NCBI GenBank assembly: GCA_023416995.1
Contig: JAEZGI010000080.1
Location: forward strand, 56,036-120,035
DNA from: Bacteroidota bacterium
GTDB taxonomy: Bacteria; Bacteroidota; Bacteroidia; Chitinophagales; Chitinophagaceae
DNA length: 64,000 nucleotides
Reading direction: 5' to 3'
The translations under genes were made by a program, and so were the position numbers. The notes beneath the pieces were generated by a model. That model was given only the letters and a program-made list of their open reading frames with translations, was not told the origin of the DNA and ran no database searches. Every line of letters starts with the position of its first letter. Positions within the stretch are counted from its first letter, which is position 1. Shown here piece after piece: positions 45,792 to 54,295 of the stretch.

Positions 45792-46367
45792 TTATGCCGA
45801 TGTTTGAGAAGCCTGCTGCGCTGCCAACAAACGTTCCCGGCAAAAATCATTGAATTCATCCTCGTCAGCTTCTCCTTCCTCATCAATGGTTTCTTTCTGA
45901 AAAAGTTTATTCGATTTGAAGTCCAGCGTTAGCAGATTGTCACGCAACACCACATTGTTGAAATCGTTCCAGGAGTATCTTTTCTTTATGATTGAATTAA
46001 AAACGATCTGTTGTTCGGTGAAGCCAATTTCAAGAGGGAATTTAGCATGGAACTCAAACAACCCAAGAAATGCAAATACAAAAACGAGCCACTGCATTTG
46101 CGGCATCACTGTCCATACTATCGCTGAAAAGAAAAGGGCACGGTTGTAATAGATCTTTTCCTGCTTTTTTACTTTATGCAAATAAATGTTGCGGCCCACA
46201 ACCACAGCAATAAAAAGAAATCCTATGAGGTAAACGATCGTTTTTTGAGGTGTGATGAGTTGTTGACGAAGAAATATCAGCGCCGAAAGACTGCACAGCA
46301 AAAGACTGAGGCGGTCAATATATTTACCGGTATCGTTGCGTAAAGTGACTATGTAGTTAAAAATCAT
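45792..46367 (-). CDS. Membrane protein of unknown function, relative of its neighbour
   Basis: A 191-residue protein with four hydrophobic helices at about 20-115 and a C-terminal PH-like segment (YSWNDFNNVVLRDNLLTLDF, then DEFNDFCRERL). Layout and end pattern match the 200-residue protein encoded 62 bases downstream. An acidic linker (DEEGEADEDEF) precedes the last helix. It starts four bases after the ureohydrolase gene stops and is probably co-transcribed with it. Function unknown. Confidence 0.6.
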   Translation of the reverse strand: MIFNYIVTLRNDTGKYIDRLSLLLCSLSALIFLRQQLITPQKTIVYLIGFLFIAVVVGRNIYLHKVKKQEKIYYNRALFFSAIVWTVMPQMQWLVFVFAFLGLFEFHAKFPLEIGFTEQQIVFNSIIKKRYSWNDFNNVVLRDNLLTLDFKSNKLFQKETIDEEGEADEDEFNDFCRERLLAAQQASQTSA

Positions 46368-46371
46368 CCGC

Positions 46372-47415
46372 TCAGTTGTTACTTGCTACAAGCAAATTAC
46401 ACAACTTCCACAGAATATGTGCACCAACGTTAGCATCCCATCCATTCTCACCAACGCCGATCTCCATCAGATCAAAACCGATCAGTTTACGCCCACTTTG
46501 CATGATGCGGCGCATCATGTAATAAATTTGTTCTGATTCAAACCCGCCCTGAACGGGAGTTCCTGTGCTGGGGCAAAGTTTTGGATCGAGGCCGTCTACA
46601 TCAAAACTCAGAAAAACATTTTGAGGCAGATGGCTGATGATTTCATCAGTAATCTGCTTCCAGGTTTCACCATCATATTGTCTTTCCTTGATATCCTGGT
46701 CCAGATAAGTTACTACACGGGCATTGCTGTTAGCTATATAGTTCCATTCTTCATCAGAAAAATCACGGATGCCTACCTGCACCAGCTTTGTAACCTGGGG
46801 TATTTCAGTTAATGCATTATACATAATGCTGGCATGACTGTATTTAAACCCTTCGTAACCTTTGCGAAGGTCACAGTGTGCATCAACCTGCAGAATGCCA
46901 AAATCGCCATGTTTTTCGGCAAGCGCCTTATAATACCCTAACGGTGCTGAATGATCGCCGCCAAGCAGCGCCACAAGTTTGTTCTTATTCAGCAGTTCCC
47001 GCGTTTGTTCGTAGACCCATTGATTCAGGTATAAACCACCTTCATTGATGTCTTTAAGTGATTTGCACATAAAATTGTTCTGCGAAACAATTTCGCCATG
47101 TGCTATATAATCGATCAGTAATTCGGCTTCTTTGCGCAGGTAGTCACTTTTAAGGAGGATTTTCTTATCCGGTTGTCGCATGTAGATGCCTTGTTTCCAG
47201 GCATTTTTGGTATAGGCATCAAAAAGGTCAACCTGCATGCTGGCTTTGAATATGTGATCGGCTGCGCGCGCGGTTCCGGCATTATAGCTTACAGTCACTT
47301 CCCAGGGAACGGGCAGGATCACCAGGCGGGCTTCTTCTTCTGTAAAGGGCAATCCAAAGATGTTATTATCGGGATTGCTGGCTCCGTTCTGATCGAATTT
47401 GGATAAATCTGTCAT
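46372..47415 (-). CDS. Arginase/agmatinase-family ureohydrolase
   Basis: A 347-residue ureohydrolase with the binuclear manganese motifs GGDHS, DAHCD and SFDVDGLDP, all intact. The family splits arginine, agmatine or formiminoglutamate. The N-terminal region is longer than in classic arginases (about 130 residues before GGDHS), as in a Bacteroidota subgroup often annotated agmatinase or formimidoylglutamase. No neighbouring polyamine or histidine-degradation gene is present to settle the substrate. Confidence 0.88.
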   Translation of the reverse strand: MTDLSKFDQNGASNPDNNIFGLPFTEEEARLVILPVPWEVTVSYNAGTARAADHIFKASMQVDLFDAYTKNAWKQGIYMRQPDKKILLKSDYLRKEAELLIDYIAHGEIVSQNNFMCKSLKDINEGGLYLNQWVYEQTRELLNKNKLVALLGGDHSAPLGYYKALAEKHGDFGILQVDAHCDLRKGYEGFKYSHASIMYNALTEIPQVTKLVQVGIRDFSDEEWNYIANSNARVVTYLDQDIKERQYDGETWKQITDEIISHLPQNVFLSFDVDGLDPKLCPSTGTPVQGGFESEQIYYMMRRIMQSGRKLIGFDLMEIGVGENGWDANVGAHILWKLCNLLVASNN

Positions 47416-47467
47416 ATAAAAGTGCTGCTACTTCAAAAACGGTTCGCAAGGTAGCAACAGTATATAG

Positions 47468-47500
47468 AAGTTGCAAAATAAATAGGCAACGTTGCAACTT
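47468..47500. repeat. Inverted repeat upstream of the ureohydrolase gene
   Basis: AAGTTGCA (47468-47475) and TGCAACTT (47493-47500) are perfect reverse complements with a 17-base spacer, 53-85 bases upstream of the ureohydrolase start. Possible regulator site. The rest of the 239-base gap to ccmE holds only the ccmE promoter. Confidence 0.35.
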
Positions 47501-47604
47501 TGGGCAGCGGCGCTGATTTTTAACGAAATCGTTAAAGCGGGTGAGATAAAACCTTCAGTATTAAATCTGTTTAATCAGCCTGTGAGCGCAATTTTTAAGT
47601 ACAG

Positions 47605-47632
47605 TTGTGATGGCTTTTTTGTGTTAGCTTTG
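47605..47632 (+). promoter_or_regulatory. Probable promoter of ccmE
   Basis: TTG at 47605-47607 and TAGCTTTG at 47625-47632, with 17 bases between, fit the Bacteroidota promoter pattern. The ATG of ccmE follows 22 bases later. Confidence 0.5.
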
Positions 47633-47654
47633 CTTCGAATTTTTTATCAGAACA

Positions 47655-48074
47655 ATGAAGAAAATACATATTGCCATCCTGGTTTGTATAGCTATTGTGA
47701 TTGCGGTGTTAATCAGCACGATGGGCGATCTTTCAAGTTACGAAACACTGGCATCCGCCCGTCAGAAAGCCGGCAAAAGCGTAACGATCATCGCAAAACT
47801 GGATAAGTCCGCCGACAAGCCAATTATATACGATCCGGCGCGCAACCCAAATTACACGTCTTTCCACGTTATCGATTCGCTGGGTAATAAGGCGCAGGTA
47901 GCCTACTACTTTGAAAAGCCATACGATATGGAAAAAAGCGAACGTATCGTTTTGAAGGGAAAGATGAATGGCGATGTTTTCGAAATTACGCGCAAAGACG
48001 GCATCCTGATCAAGTGCCCTTCGAAGTACAAGGACGACCCCCGTGCGGCGCAAAACAATCTCAGTCAAAACTAA
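47655..48074 (+). CDS. ccmE: Cytochrome c maturation heme chaperone CcmE (CxxxY type)
   Basis: A 139-residue heme carrier anchored in the inner membrane by residues 5-23 with a periplasmic OB-fold. It accepts heme and passes it to the CcmF-type lyase. The usual heme-binding HxxxY is replaced by CPSKY (Cys121, Tyr125), the CxxxY form described for CcmE of Desulfovibrio and archaea. The gene is 9 bases upstream of a CcmF/CcsA-type gene, which supports the assignment. Overall similarity to E. coli CcmE is low, so the fold assignment is partly by context. Confidence 0.85.
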   Translation: MKKIHIAILVCIAIVIAVLISTMGDLSSYETLASARQKAGKSVTIIAKLDKSADKPIIYDPARNPNYTSFHVIDSLGNKAQVAYYFEKPYDMEKSERIVLKGKMNGDVFEITRKDGILIKCPSKYKDDPRAAQNNLSQN

Positions 48075-48083
48075 TTTGCAGCG

Positions 48084-50507
48084 ATGGACTATATAGGTGA
48101 GCATCTTTTCCCCGGTCAACTGGGGCATTTCCTTATCATACTTTCTTTTATCACGTCGCTGGTGGCCACAGTGGCCTATTTCAGGTCGGCAACGGCAAAA
48201 ACCGAAGCAGATGCTTTGTCGTGGCGCAAAATTGCACGGACCGCTTTTGTAATTGACCTCGTGAGTGTGGCGGTTACTTTCGGCATAATCTATTTCCTGA
48301 TCTCGAACCATTATTTCGAATACTATTATGCCTGGAACCATTCGGATAAATCGCTGAGTACTGGTTATCTCCTTGCGAGTATCTGGGAAGGGCAGGAAGG
48401 AAGCTTTTTGCTCTGGGCATTCTGGCACGGTGTGTTAGGGGTGATACTGATGAGAACAGCAAAGAAATGGGAGGCACCGGTGCTGGCGGTTGTGAGTCTG
48501 GCGCAGGTTTACATGGCCACTATGGTTTTGGGACTGCATTTTGGAGATCTCCGTATCGGAAGTTCGCCCTTTGTGCTGAGCCGGTATATCAATCCGGTCT
48601 TCATGGATATGCCCAATTATCTCAGTCTTCCGGTGTTCCAGGACGGAAACGGGCTTAATCAACTATTGCAGAATTACTGGATGCAGATCCATCCGCCAAT
48701 TATCTTTCTTGGTTACGCTTCTTTCATCGTTCCCTTCGCATACGCGGTGGCCGCACTCTGGAAGAATGTGCACAGTACCTGGACCAAACAGGTGATTCCC
48801 TGGGTTTTATTTGCCGCGGCTATTCACGGCCTGGGTATCATGATGGGAGCAAGGTGGGCTTATGAATCGCTAAATTTTGGTGGTTACTGGGCCTGGGACC
48901 CGGTAGAAAATGCATCCATGGTTCCGTGGCTGGTAGTAGTTGCCGGTCTGCACACCATATTGATCTATAATTCAACCGGGCACTCTTTACGGGCATCCTA
49001 CCTGTTTATGCTGCTGGGTTTTCCTCTGATCCTGTATTCAAACTATCTTACAAAAAGTGGTGATCTGGCCGATACTTCCGTTCATGCTTTTACCAGTCTC
49101 GGATTAAACTGGCAATTGCGCATCGGTGTTTTACTATTCTTTATACCGGCTATGGCGTTGTTTGCCAAAAAATACAAACAAGTGCCGACGATCACCAAGG
49201 AAGAAAACACCTATTCACGCGAGTTCTGGATGTTTATCGGTTCCCTTGTGCTGTTCCTGACAGCTCTGTTCGTAATTGTGTTTACTTCATTACCCGTTAT
49301 CAATAAAATCATCAACACCAATTTCAATATTGGCACAGATGTAGAATTTTTCTACAACAGGATTGTGGTTTTTGTCGGAATCGTATTAGGGGTGTTAACC
49401 GCGGTGAGCCAGTTTTTGAAATACAAAAACACTGATAAAGCTACCTTCTGGAAAAAACTGATAGTCCCGACGGCCGTGTCGCTTCTGATCAGCGCTGCAA
49501 TCAGCATGTGGGGTAATATTAACTATGATACTTATGGCCTTGGTTACCTGGCAGCAATTCACCTCGGAATCTTTGCAGGCGTTTACGCTGCGGTCGGAAA
49601 TGCTGCCTATATCTGGACGGGTCTCAAAGGCAAATTAAAAGTGGCAGGGGCTTCTGTCGGCCATGTGGGTTTTGGGCTTTTCCTCGTAGGCATACTGATC
49701 TCCGCATCCAAAAAGGAAATACTTTCTGTTAACCGTTTAAATCCTCTGAACTTTGGTGAGGGTAACAAAATCACCGGGACAGGTATGGAGAATCTCACGC
49801 TGTACCAGGGCGTGCGTAATGATATGGGTGAATACTATGTTACCTATGTGGACGATAGTACGGTGAATGATGGGCGCAAAATCTATTTCCATATCCTGAT
49901 GGAAGCCAAAGACGGTTCTGATAAGTTCATGTTGTATCCTGATCTGATGCGTAACACAAAAGGCGACCAGGGTATTTCAAACAACCCAAGCGCCAGGCAC
50001 TATTGGAACCGGGATATCTTTAGTTATATCAACCACAGTTCTAAACTCCAGGAGGGGGAGGATACAGCGAAGTTCGTGACGAATCTTGTCCGGCCCGGCG
50101 ATACTATCTTTTATAGCAACGGATTTATGACCCTTGACCGGGTAGTGCTCAATCCCAACAACGACCGGTTTAAGTTCACAGAAAGGGACACCGCTATAAT
50201 GGCGGACCTGACGGTTCATTCTTCGAACGGAAGAAAACTTAAGGCTACCCCGGTATATCACCTGAAAAACAACCAGGTCAAATACACCATCGATACTGTT
50301 TTTGCTGAGGGTCTTGCCGTTGGTCTTTCCCGGGTTGCAGATGCGGAACGGATCGAGATCAGTGTTAAGGATTCGACAAAATTGGTTCCCTTTGTTGCCT
50401 TTAAGGTGTTGCGGTTCCCCTTCATCAATCTTGTATGGCTCGGCACCATCCTGATGATCGTTGGTTTTGTGATGAGTATATCACGGAGGGTCAGGTTGTT
50501 ATCTTAA
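48084..50507 (+). CDS. Cytochrome c heme lyase component (CcmF/CcsA family)
   Basis: An 807-residue polytopic protein of the heme-handling family, with about fourteen hydrophobic helices. The WWD-like motif is GGYWAWDPVENASMVPWL at about residues 266-283, where heme is presented. HPPIIFLGYASFIVPFAYA precedes it, as in CcmF. A large periplasmic domain lies near 540-770, followed by a final helix. It joins heme to apocytochrome c. The other ccm genes (ccmABC or ccmG) are not in the window. Confidence 0.93.
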   Translation: MDYIGEHLFPGQLGHFLIILSFITSLVATVAYFRSATAKTEADALSWRKIARTAFVIDLVSVAVTFGIIYFLISNHYFEYYYAWNHSDKSLSTGYLLASIWEGQEGSFLLWAFWHGVLGVILMRTAKKWEAPVLAVVSLAQVYMATMVLGLHFGDLRIGSSPFVLSRYINPVFMDMPNYLSLPVFQDGNGLNQLLQNYWMQIHPPIIFLGYASFIVPFAYAVAALWKNVHSTWTKQVIPWVLFAAAIHGLGIMMGARWAYESLNFGGYWAWDPVENASMVPWLVVVAGLHTILIYNSTGHSLRASYLFMLLGFPLILYSNYLTKSGDLADTSVHAFTSLGLNWQLRIGVLLFFIPAMALFAKKYKQVPTITKEENTYSREFWMFIGSLVLFLTALFVIVFTSLPVINKIINTNFNIGTDVEFFYNRIVVFVGIVLGVLTAVSQFLKYKNTDKATFWKKLIVPTAVSLLISAAISMWGNINYDTYGLGYLAAIHLGIFAGVYAAVGNAAYIWTGLKGKLKVAGASVGHVGFGLFLVGILISASKKEILSVNRLNPLNFGEGNKITGTGMENLTLYQGVRNDMGEYYVTYVDDSTVNDGRKIYFHILMEAKDGSDKFMLYPDLMRNTKGDQGISNNPSARHYWNRDIFSYINHSSKLQEGEDTAKFVTNLVRPGDTIFYSNGFMTLDRVVLNPNNDRFKFTERDTAIMADLTVHSSNGRKLKATPVYHLKNNQVKYTIDTVFAEGLAVGLSRVADAERIEISVKDSTKLVPFVAFKVLRFPFINLVWLGTILMIVGFVMSISRRVRLLS

Positions 50508-50629
50508 ACGCTCGTCAGGACATCCCTGCGCGGGCCGGGAACTTTAATAAAAAACTCACCCTGTTCCGGGTTACCTTCCTGCTCCTGCAGTATAATGATT
50601 AGAGAATAATTATTATTTTAGGGACTGGC

Positions 50630-51283
50630 ATGTATATATACCGGGAAATAGTGGGGAGAATTCTGGGCCTGTCATTGGCTATACTGACAACATTGACAGC
50701 AGTGGGACAGGTACCCGATAGCATCCTGAAACACTATCCGTTGCCCGAACTGGGGCCCAATGACACGATTCCCGTCCCGGTTACCCTGCATCAACAGGAA
50801 ATCGTACCGCTGCAGAACCTTGAATGGGTTTGGGTCCAGGCAAAATATCCCCCGCATCTGCTGAAAAAAAGAGAGGCATATAACCGCCTCCGGAATGCTG
50901 TGTACGTTTGTTATCCTTACGCCCGCAGAGCAGGTATTATCCTGAATGATATCAATTACCACCTGAGTAAGATCCCTAAAAAAAGCGACCAGCGGAAATA
51001 CATAAAATCGCGCGAAAAAGAACTCAAAAAGCAATTCTCTGATCCTCTGACAAACCTCTCTGTTTACCAGGGCCGTGTGCTCATGAAACTGATCAACCGG
51101 CAGACGGGTAACAACTGTTACGAAATCATCAAGGAATATAAAGGCGGGGTTACAGCCAGGGTGTACCAGACGGTTGCATTTTTCTATAACAGCAGTCTTA
51201 AACAGCCATATGAAGTAGATGGCAAGGACAGTGAAATTGAAAAAATCGTTCTGGAAGTAGAAAAAATGTACACCATGCGCTGA
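50630..51283 (+). CDS. DUF4294 domain-containing secreted protein
   Basis: A 217-residue protein with a signal peptide (ILGLSLAILTTLTAVGQ, ending near residue 27) and a DUF4294 domain occupying the rest. LRNAVYVCYPYARRAGIILNDI and QGRVLMKLINRQTGNNCYEII are family-like segments. DUF4294 proteins occur widely in Bacteroidota with no known function. It stands 122 bases after the heme lyase gene and is convergent with rfaE2. Confidence 0.82.
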   Translation: MYIYREIVGRILGLSLAILTTLTAVGQVPDSILKHYPLPELGPNDTIPVPVTLHQQEIVPLQNLEWVWVQAKYPPHLLKKREAYNRLRNAVYVCYPYARRAGIILNDINYHLSKIPKKSDQRKYIKSREKELKKQFSDPLTNLSVYQGRVLMKLINRQTGNNCYEIIKEYKGGVTARVYQTVAFFYNSSLKQPYEVDGKDSEIEKIVLEVEKMYTMR

Positions 51284-51298
51284 TCAGCGCTTGCTCAC

Positions 51299-51790
51299 TT
51301 ATAGCTTTGTGATTTTGTCGAGGATGCCTGTAGTTGAGAATCCTTCAACAATGGGATTGATCACCACCCGTCCACCCCAGGAAATGACTTCTTTGCTTCC
51401 CACGATCTGGTCCAGTGTATAGTCACCGCCTTTTACAAGCACGTCTGGTTTCACAGCAGTTATCAGTTCCAATGGTGTGTCGGTATCGAACAGAACCACG
51501 GCATCAACAATAGCCAGGGATGCCAGTAAAAGGGCGCGCGCATTTTCATCATTAACGGGCCGGCCCTCGCCCTTAAGACGTTTGGTGGATGCATCGGAAT
51601 TCACACCAACTACCAGGAAATCTGCTTCCCGTGCAGCATCAGATAAGGATGCTATATGACCCTTGTGCAGGATATCAAAACATCCGTTGGTAAAAGAGAT
51701 CGTTTTACTTTGAAGTCTGAGTATGCTTATCATCTGGAGTAAGCCTGGCAGATCAAATATTTTGCGATGAACAAACTCAACGTTTTTCAT
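51299..51790 (-). CDS. rfaE2: D-glycero-beta-D-manno-heptose 1-phosphate adenylyltransferase
   Basis: A 163-residue nucleotidyltransferase that makes ADP-heptose for lipopolysaccharide core. FTNGCFDILHKGHI (about 33-46) is the cytidylyltransferase-like HxGH motif, and a NSDASTKRLKGEGRPVND segment is typical of the RfaE C-terminal domain. The kinase half found in fused HldE is absent here, so it is the stand-alone form. Its first 14 bases overlap the 3' end of the flippase-like gene, fitting an operon. Confidence 0.93.
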   Translation of the reverse strand: MKNVEFVHRKIFDLPGLLQMISILRLQSKTISFTNGCFDILHKGHIASLSDAAREADFLVVGVNSDASTKRLKGEGRPVNDENARALLLASLAIVDAVVLFDTDTPLELITAVKPDVLVKGGDYTLDQIVGSKEVISWGGRVVINPIVEGFSTTGILDKITKL

Positions 51791-52793
51791 GTCTTGTGTT
51801 TTTATTTAAATATGGCAGCAGTGCTAAGGCTATAAACCCACTTAACAGCATCTGAAAAAACTGAACACCCCACATCAGGCTTCCAGAAGCAAAGCCAAGA
51901 CTTTCCTTTAACCCATACACCACCATAGTCTGTTGCACGAAAATAGGGTAAACGCCGATACCCCCGGGTGTTGGAATGATCATGGCGATACTTCCGGTGG
52001 ACAATACCGCCAGGGCTTCCTTCAGACCATAACCCGCAGTTTCCCTCAGGCCCCACAAACCGATCTGAACACTCAGCAGGAACATGACCCATATAAATAT
52101 CGAGTGGATCAGGAACCACTTTTTATTTTTAAGATATCGCACACTGATCACACCGGCCCATACACCAGCCAATATCTCTTTTAGTTTCCTGATAAAACTG
52201 ATATGAGATAATTTCCGGAACACAAACCAGATACCCAAACCCAGTAACACCAACAAACTAACGACAAGGACTATGCGCTCGGGTGACAGTGACGCAGTTT
52301 TTGATTGAAATACTGATCCGAGTAAACCGCTGATATACGCTCCAATAACATCAGCCTGAACCACAACCGTAATGGCAATGATAATAGCCAGGCAAATCAC
52401 ATCAAACGCACGTTCTGCTACGATAGTGCCAACCAGTTTATCGGCCGGTACTTTTTCATAGCGGGCAAGTATCGTGCATTTCAATACTTCGCCTAATCTT
52501 GGTACGGCGAGGTTTGCCATATATCCCACCAGCACCGCCATATATGTATTGGAGAGCCTGGTTTTGTATCCCAGTGGTTCCATGAGAATCTTCCATCGCA
52601 TGGCGCGACTGAGATGGCTAAGTAACAATGTGGTGATAACAGGCAGGATCACCCAGTAGTTAGCATTTGAAAAAGAACTTTTTATATCTGACCAGTCTTC
52701 CTCAGAGATTTTCCTCATTGACCACCATACAAGAAACACACCGAGCCCGAGAAAGAACACATATTGCAACAGGCTCAGCAGTTTCTTTTTCAT
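51777..52793 (-). CDS. Flippase-like membrane protein (lysylphosphatidylglycerol synthase TM / UPF0104 family)
   Basis: A 338-residue integral-membrane protein with about eight hydrophobic helices. Helix 3-4 carries LSNTYMAVLVGYMANLAVPRLGEVLKC, which is a hallmark of the family, and IIPTPGGIGVYPIF is a second. The relatives include the transmembrane part of MprF and AglD, thought to move lipids or lipid-linked sugars. No catalytic domain is attached. It lies in an operon with panD and rfaE2; envelope function is likely but the substrate is unknown. Confidence 0.87.
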   Translation of the reverse strand: MKKKLLSLLQYVFFLGLGVFLVWWSMRKISEEDWSDIKSSFSNANYWVILPVITTLLLSHLSRAMRWKILMEPLGYKTRLSNTYMAVLVGYMANLAVPRLGEVLKCTILARYEKVPADKLVGTIVAERAFDVICLAIIIAITVVVQADVIGAYISGLLGSVFQSKTASLSPERIVLVVSLLVLLGLGIWFVFRKLSHISFIRKLKEILAGVWAGVISVRYLKNKKWFLIHSIFIWVMFLLSVQIGLWGLRETAGYGLKEALAVLSTGSIAMIIPTPGGIGVYPIFVQQTMVVYGLKESLGFASGSLMWGVQFFQMLLSGFIALALLPYLNKNTRHEKR

Positions 52794-52801
52794 AAGTACG
52801 A

Positions 52802-53146
52802 TTAAAGTGTGTTGCCTGCTTTTGGAAATACAACATAAGGTTTGAAGGTCTTTGCCGCTTCAAAGTCCATACGCGCATAAGAAATTACAATAACAATATC
52901 ACCCACTGCACCCTGGCGCGCTGCGGGTCCGTTCAAACAACATACACCAGAACCTCGTTTGCCTTTGATGAGATAAGTTTCTATCCGCGAACCGTTATTA
53001 ACATTAACAACCTGTACCTTTTCGTTCTCTATCATGTTAGCTGCGTCCATAAGATCCTCGTCCAAAGTGAGGCTGCCGACATAATTCAGATTCGCTTCAG
53101 TTATAACGGCCCTGTGCACTTTGGATTTCAACACTTCTATGTCCAT
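52802..53146 (-). CDS. panD: Aspartate 1-decarboxylase
   Basis: A 114-residue pyruvoyl enzyme that makes beta-alanine for pantothenate. The self-cleavage site is intact: Gly24-Ser25 in NYVGSLTLDE. LKSKVHRA at 6-13 and the NGPAAR segment of the active site are present. panC lies 48 bases upstream on the same strand. A -7-like element lies in that gap, so panD may have its own promoter. Confidence 0.97.
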   Translation of the reverse strand: MDIEVLKSKVHRAVITEANLNYVGSLTLDEDLMDAANMIENEKVQVVNVNNGSRIETYLIKGKRGSGVCCLNGPAARQGAVGDIVIVISYARMDFEAAKTFKPYVVFPKAGNTL

Positions 53147-53174
53147 AAATAATTGGGGTATTAAAATTTGTCTG

Positions 53175-53182
53175 CAAAATTA
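53175..53182 (-). promoter_or_regulatory. Possible -7 element of panD
   Basis: On the minus strand this reads TAATTTTG (TAnnTTTG). It lies in the 48-base gap between panC and panD, 28 bases before the panD ATG. Confidence 0.35.
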
Positions 53183-53194
53183 CGACGCGCGTAA

Positions 53195-54076
53195 TTAGGA
53201 AACGACACTGGTTTTTTTCTTTTTGGTAACACCGCTTAATTCAAGATTATCGATCAAACGGATATTTTCGAGAAAAGCGGCTACAAGGCAAACGAGCGGA
53301 GTTTGTCCGTCCCAATCATTTACCAATTCAAGCGTCTCGGTGGTGGCAAAAGCTATATAATCAACCGCAAATCCATGTTCAGTCAGTTTAGCTTCGGCTT
53401 CTGAACGTAGTGTATTGAGCTCGCCAGGTTCCAGCGATTCAGCAATAAATCGGAGCGTTTCGTATATAGCAGTTGCGTTTTGTTTTCCCTCCGCACTTAG
53501 CCGCTGATTCCTGCTGCTAAGCGCGAGACCGTCCGATTGTCTCACTGTTGGCGCTGTTATCAGTTGTATATCCGAGCGCATTAATTGCAACAGGCGGCTC
53601 ACTACCATACATTGCTGGTAGTCTTTCTGACCCATAAACAAGTAATCGGGTGAGACTATTGTAAGCAGTCGTTTCATTACTTGGCAAACGCCCTGGAAAT
53701 GTCCTGGCCGGGATGAGCCTTCAAGAATAGTTTCCAGGTATCCAAGATCAAAAACTTCCTGTGTAGTTGTACCGCCGGGATAAATTTCTTCGACCGTTGG
53801 TGCAAAAAGAACGGCAATACCCGTTTGTCCAAGCAATGCCGTATCGGATGCTAACGATTTTGGGTACTTGTTAAAATCTTCCGTGTTATTGAACTGAGTA
53901 GGGTTAACAAAGATGCTGCAAACGGTGAGCAATCCCTGGGAGACCGATTGGTTCAAAAGCTCGATGTGACCGTTATGTAGTGCTCCCATTGTGGGAATAA
54001 ACCCTATTTCTTTGTTTTGCTGTTTCGCAATTGCGAGATAATCGTGTAGTGCCGCGGCCTGGGTAAAAACTCTCAT
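53195..54076 (-). CDS. panC: Pantothenate synthetase
   Basis: This joins pantoate and beta-alanine using ATP. It has 293 residues. Motifs are PTMGALHNGHIEL (about 29-41, ATP binding), FVNPTQFN, and YLFMGQKDYQQ near 145; SSRNQRLS near 188 is also present. Length is normal. It heads the minus-strand run panC, panD, flippase-like, rfaE2, and diverges from the GT5-like gene. Confidence 0.96.
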   Translation of the reverse strand: MRVFTQAAALHDYLAIAKQQNKEIGFIPTMGALHNGHIELLNQSVSQGLLTVCSIFVNPTQFNNTEDFNKYPKSLASDTALLGQTGIAVLFAPTVEEIYPGGTTTQEVFDLGYLETILEGSSRPGHFQGVCQVMKRLLTIVSPDYLFMGQKDYQQCMVVSRLLQLMRSDIQLITAPTVRQSDGLALSSRNQRLSAEGKQNATAIYETLRFIAESLEPGELNTLRSEAEAKLTEHGFAVDYIAFATTETLELVNDWDGQTPLVCLVAAFLENIRLIDNLELSGVTKKKKTSVVS

Positions 54077-54247
54077 AATGGTCTGTTTGCATGCTGCTAT
54101 ACTAACCCGAAACCCGTTGGTATCAAGGGATTGCGACTAATACCAGTAATGCTGTGTGTGATTTCATTTTGTTAATAAGAACTACTGAACCGGCCCTCTG
54201 CGCGGCCGCAACGGCTTACTCACGCTAGGTTTTCGGTAAAAAAACCT

Positions 54248-54255
54248 TACCTTTG
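54248..54255 (+). promoter_or_regulatory. Probable -7 element of the GT5-like gene
   Basis: TACCTTTG fits TAnnTTTG and lies 40 bases before the ATG at 54296. No clear -33 element is visible. The 219-base gap to panC holds nothing else I can name. Confidence 0.45.
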
Positions 54256-54295
54256 CCAGCAATTTTCAAACTGGCTAAACACCAATTATATCATA

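Noticed and set aside
47733..48428. Minus-strand frame of 231 codons spanning ccmE and the heme lyase gene
   Set aside because: Both plus-strand genes have clear motifs; the antisense frame has none and crosses their boundary.
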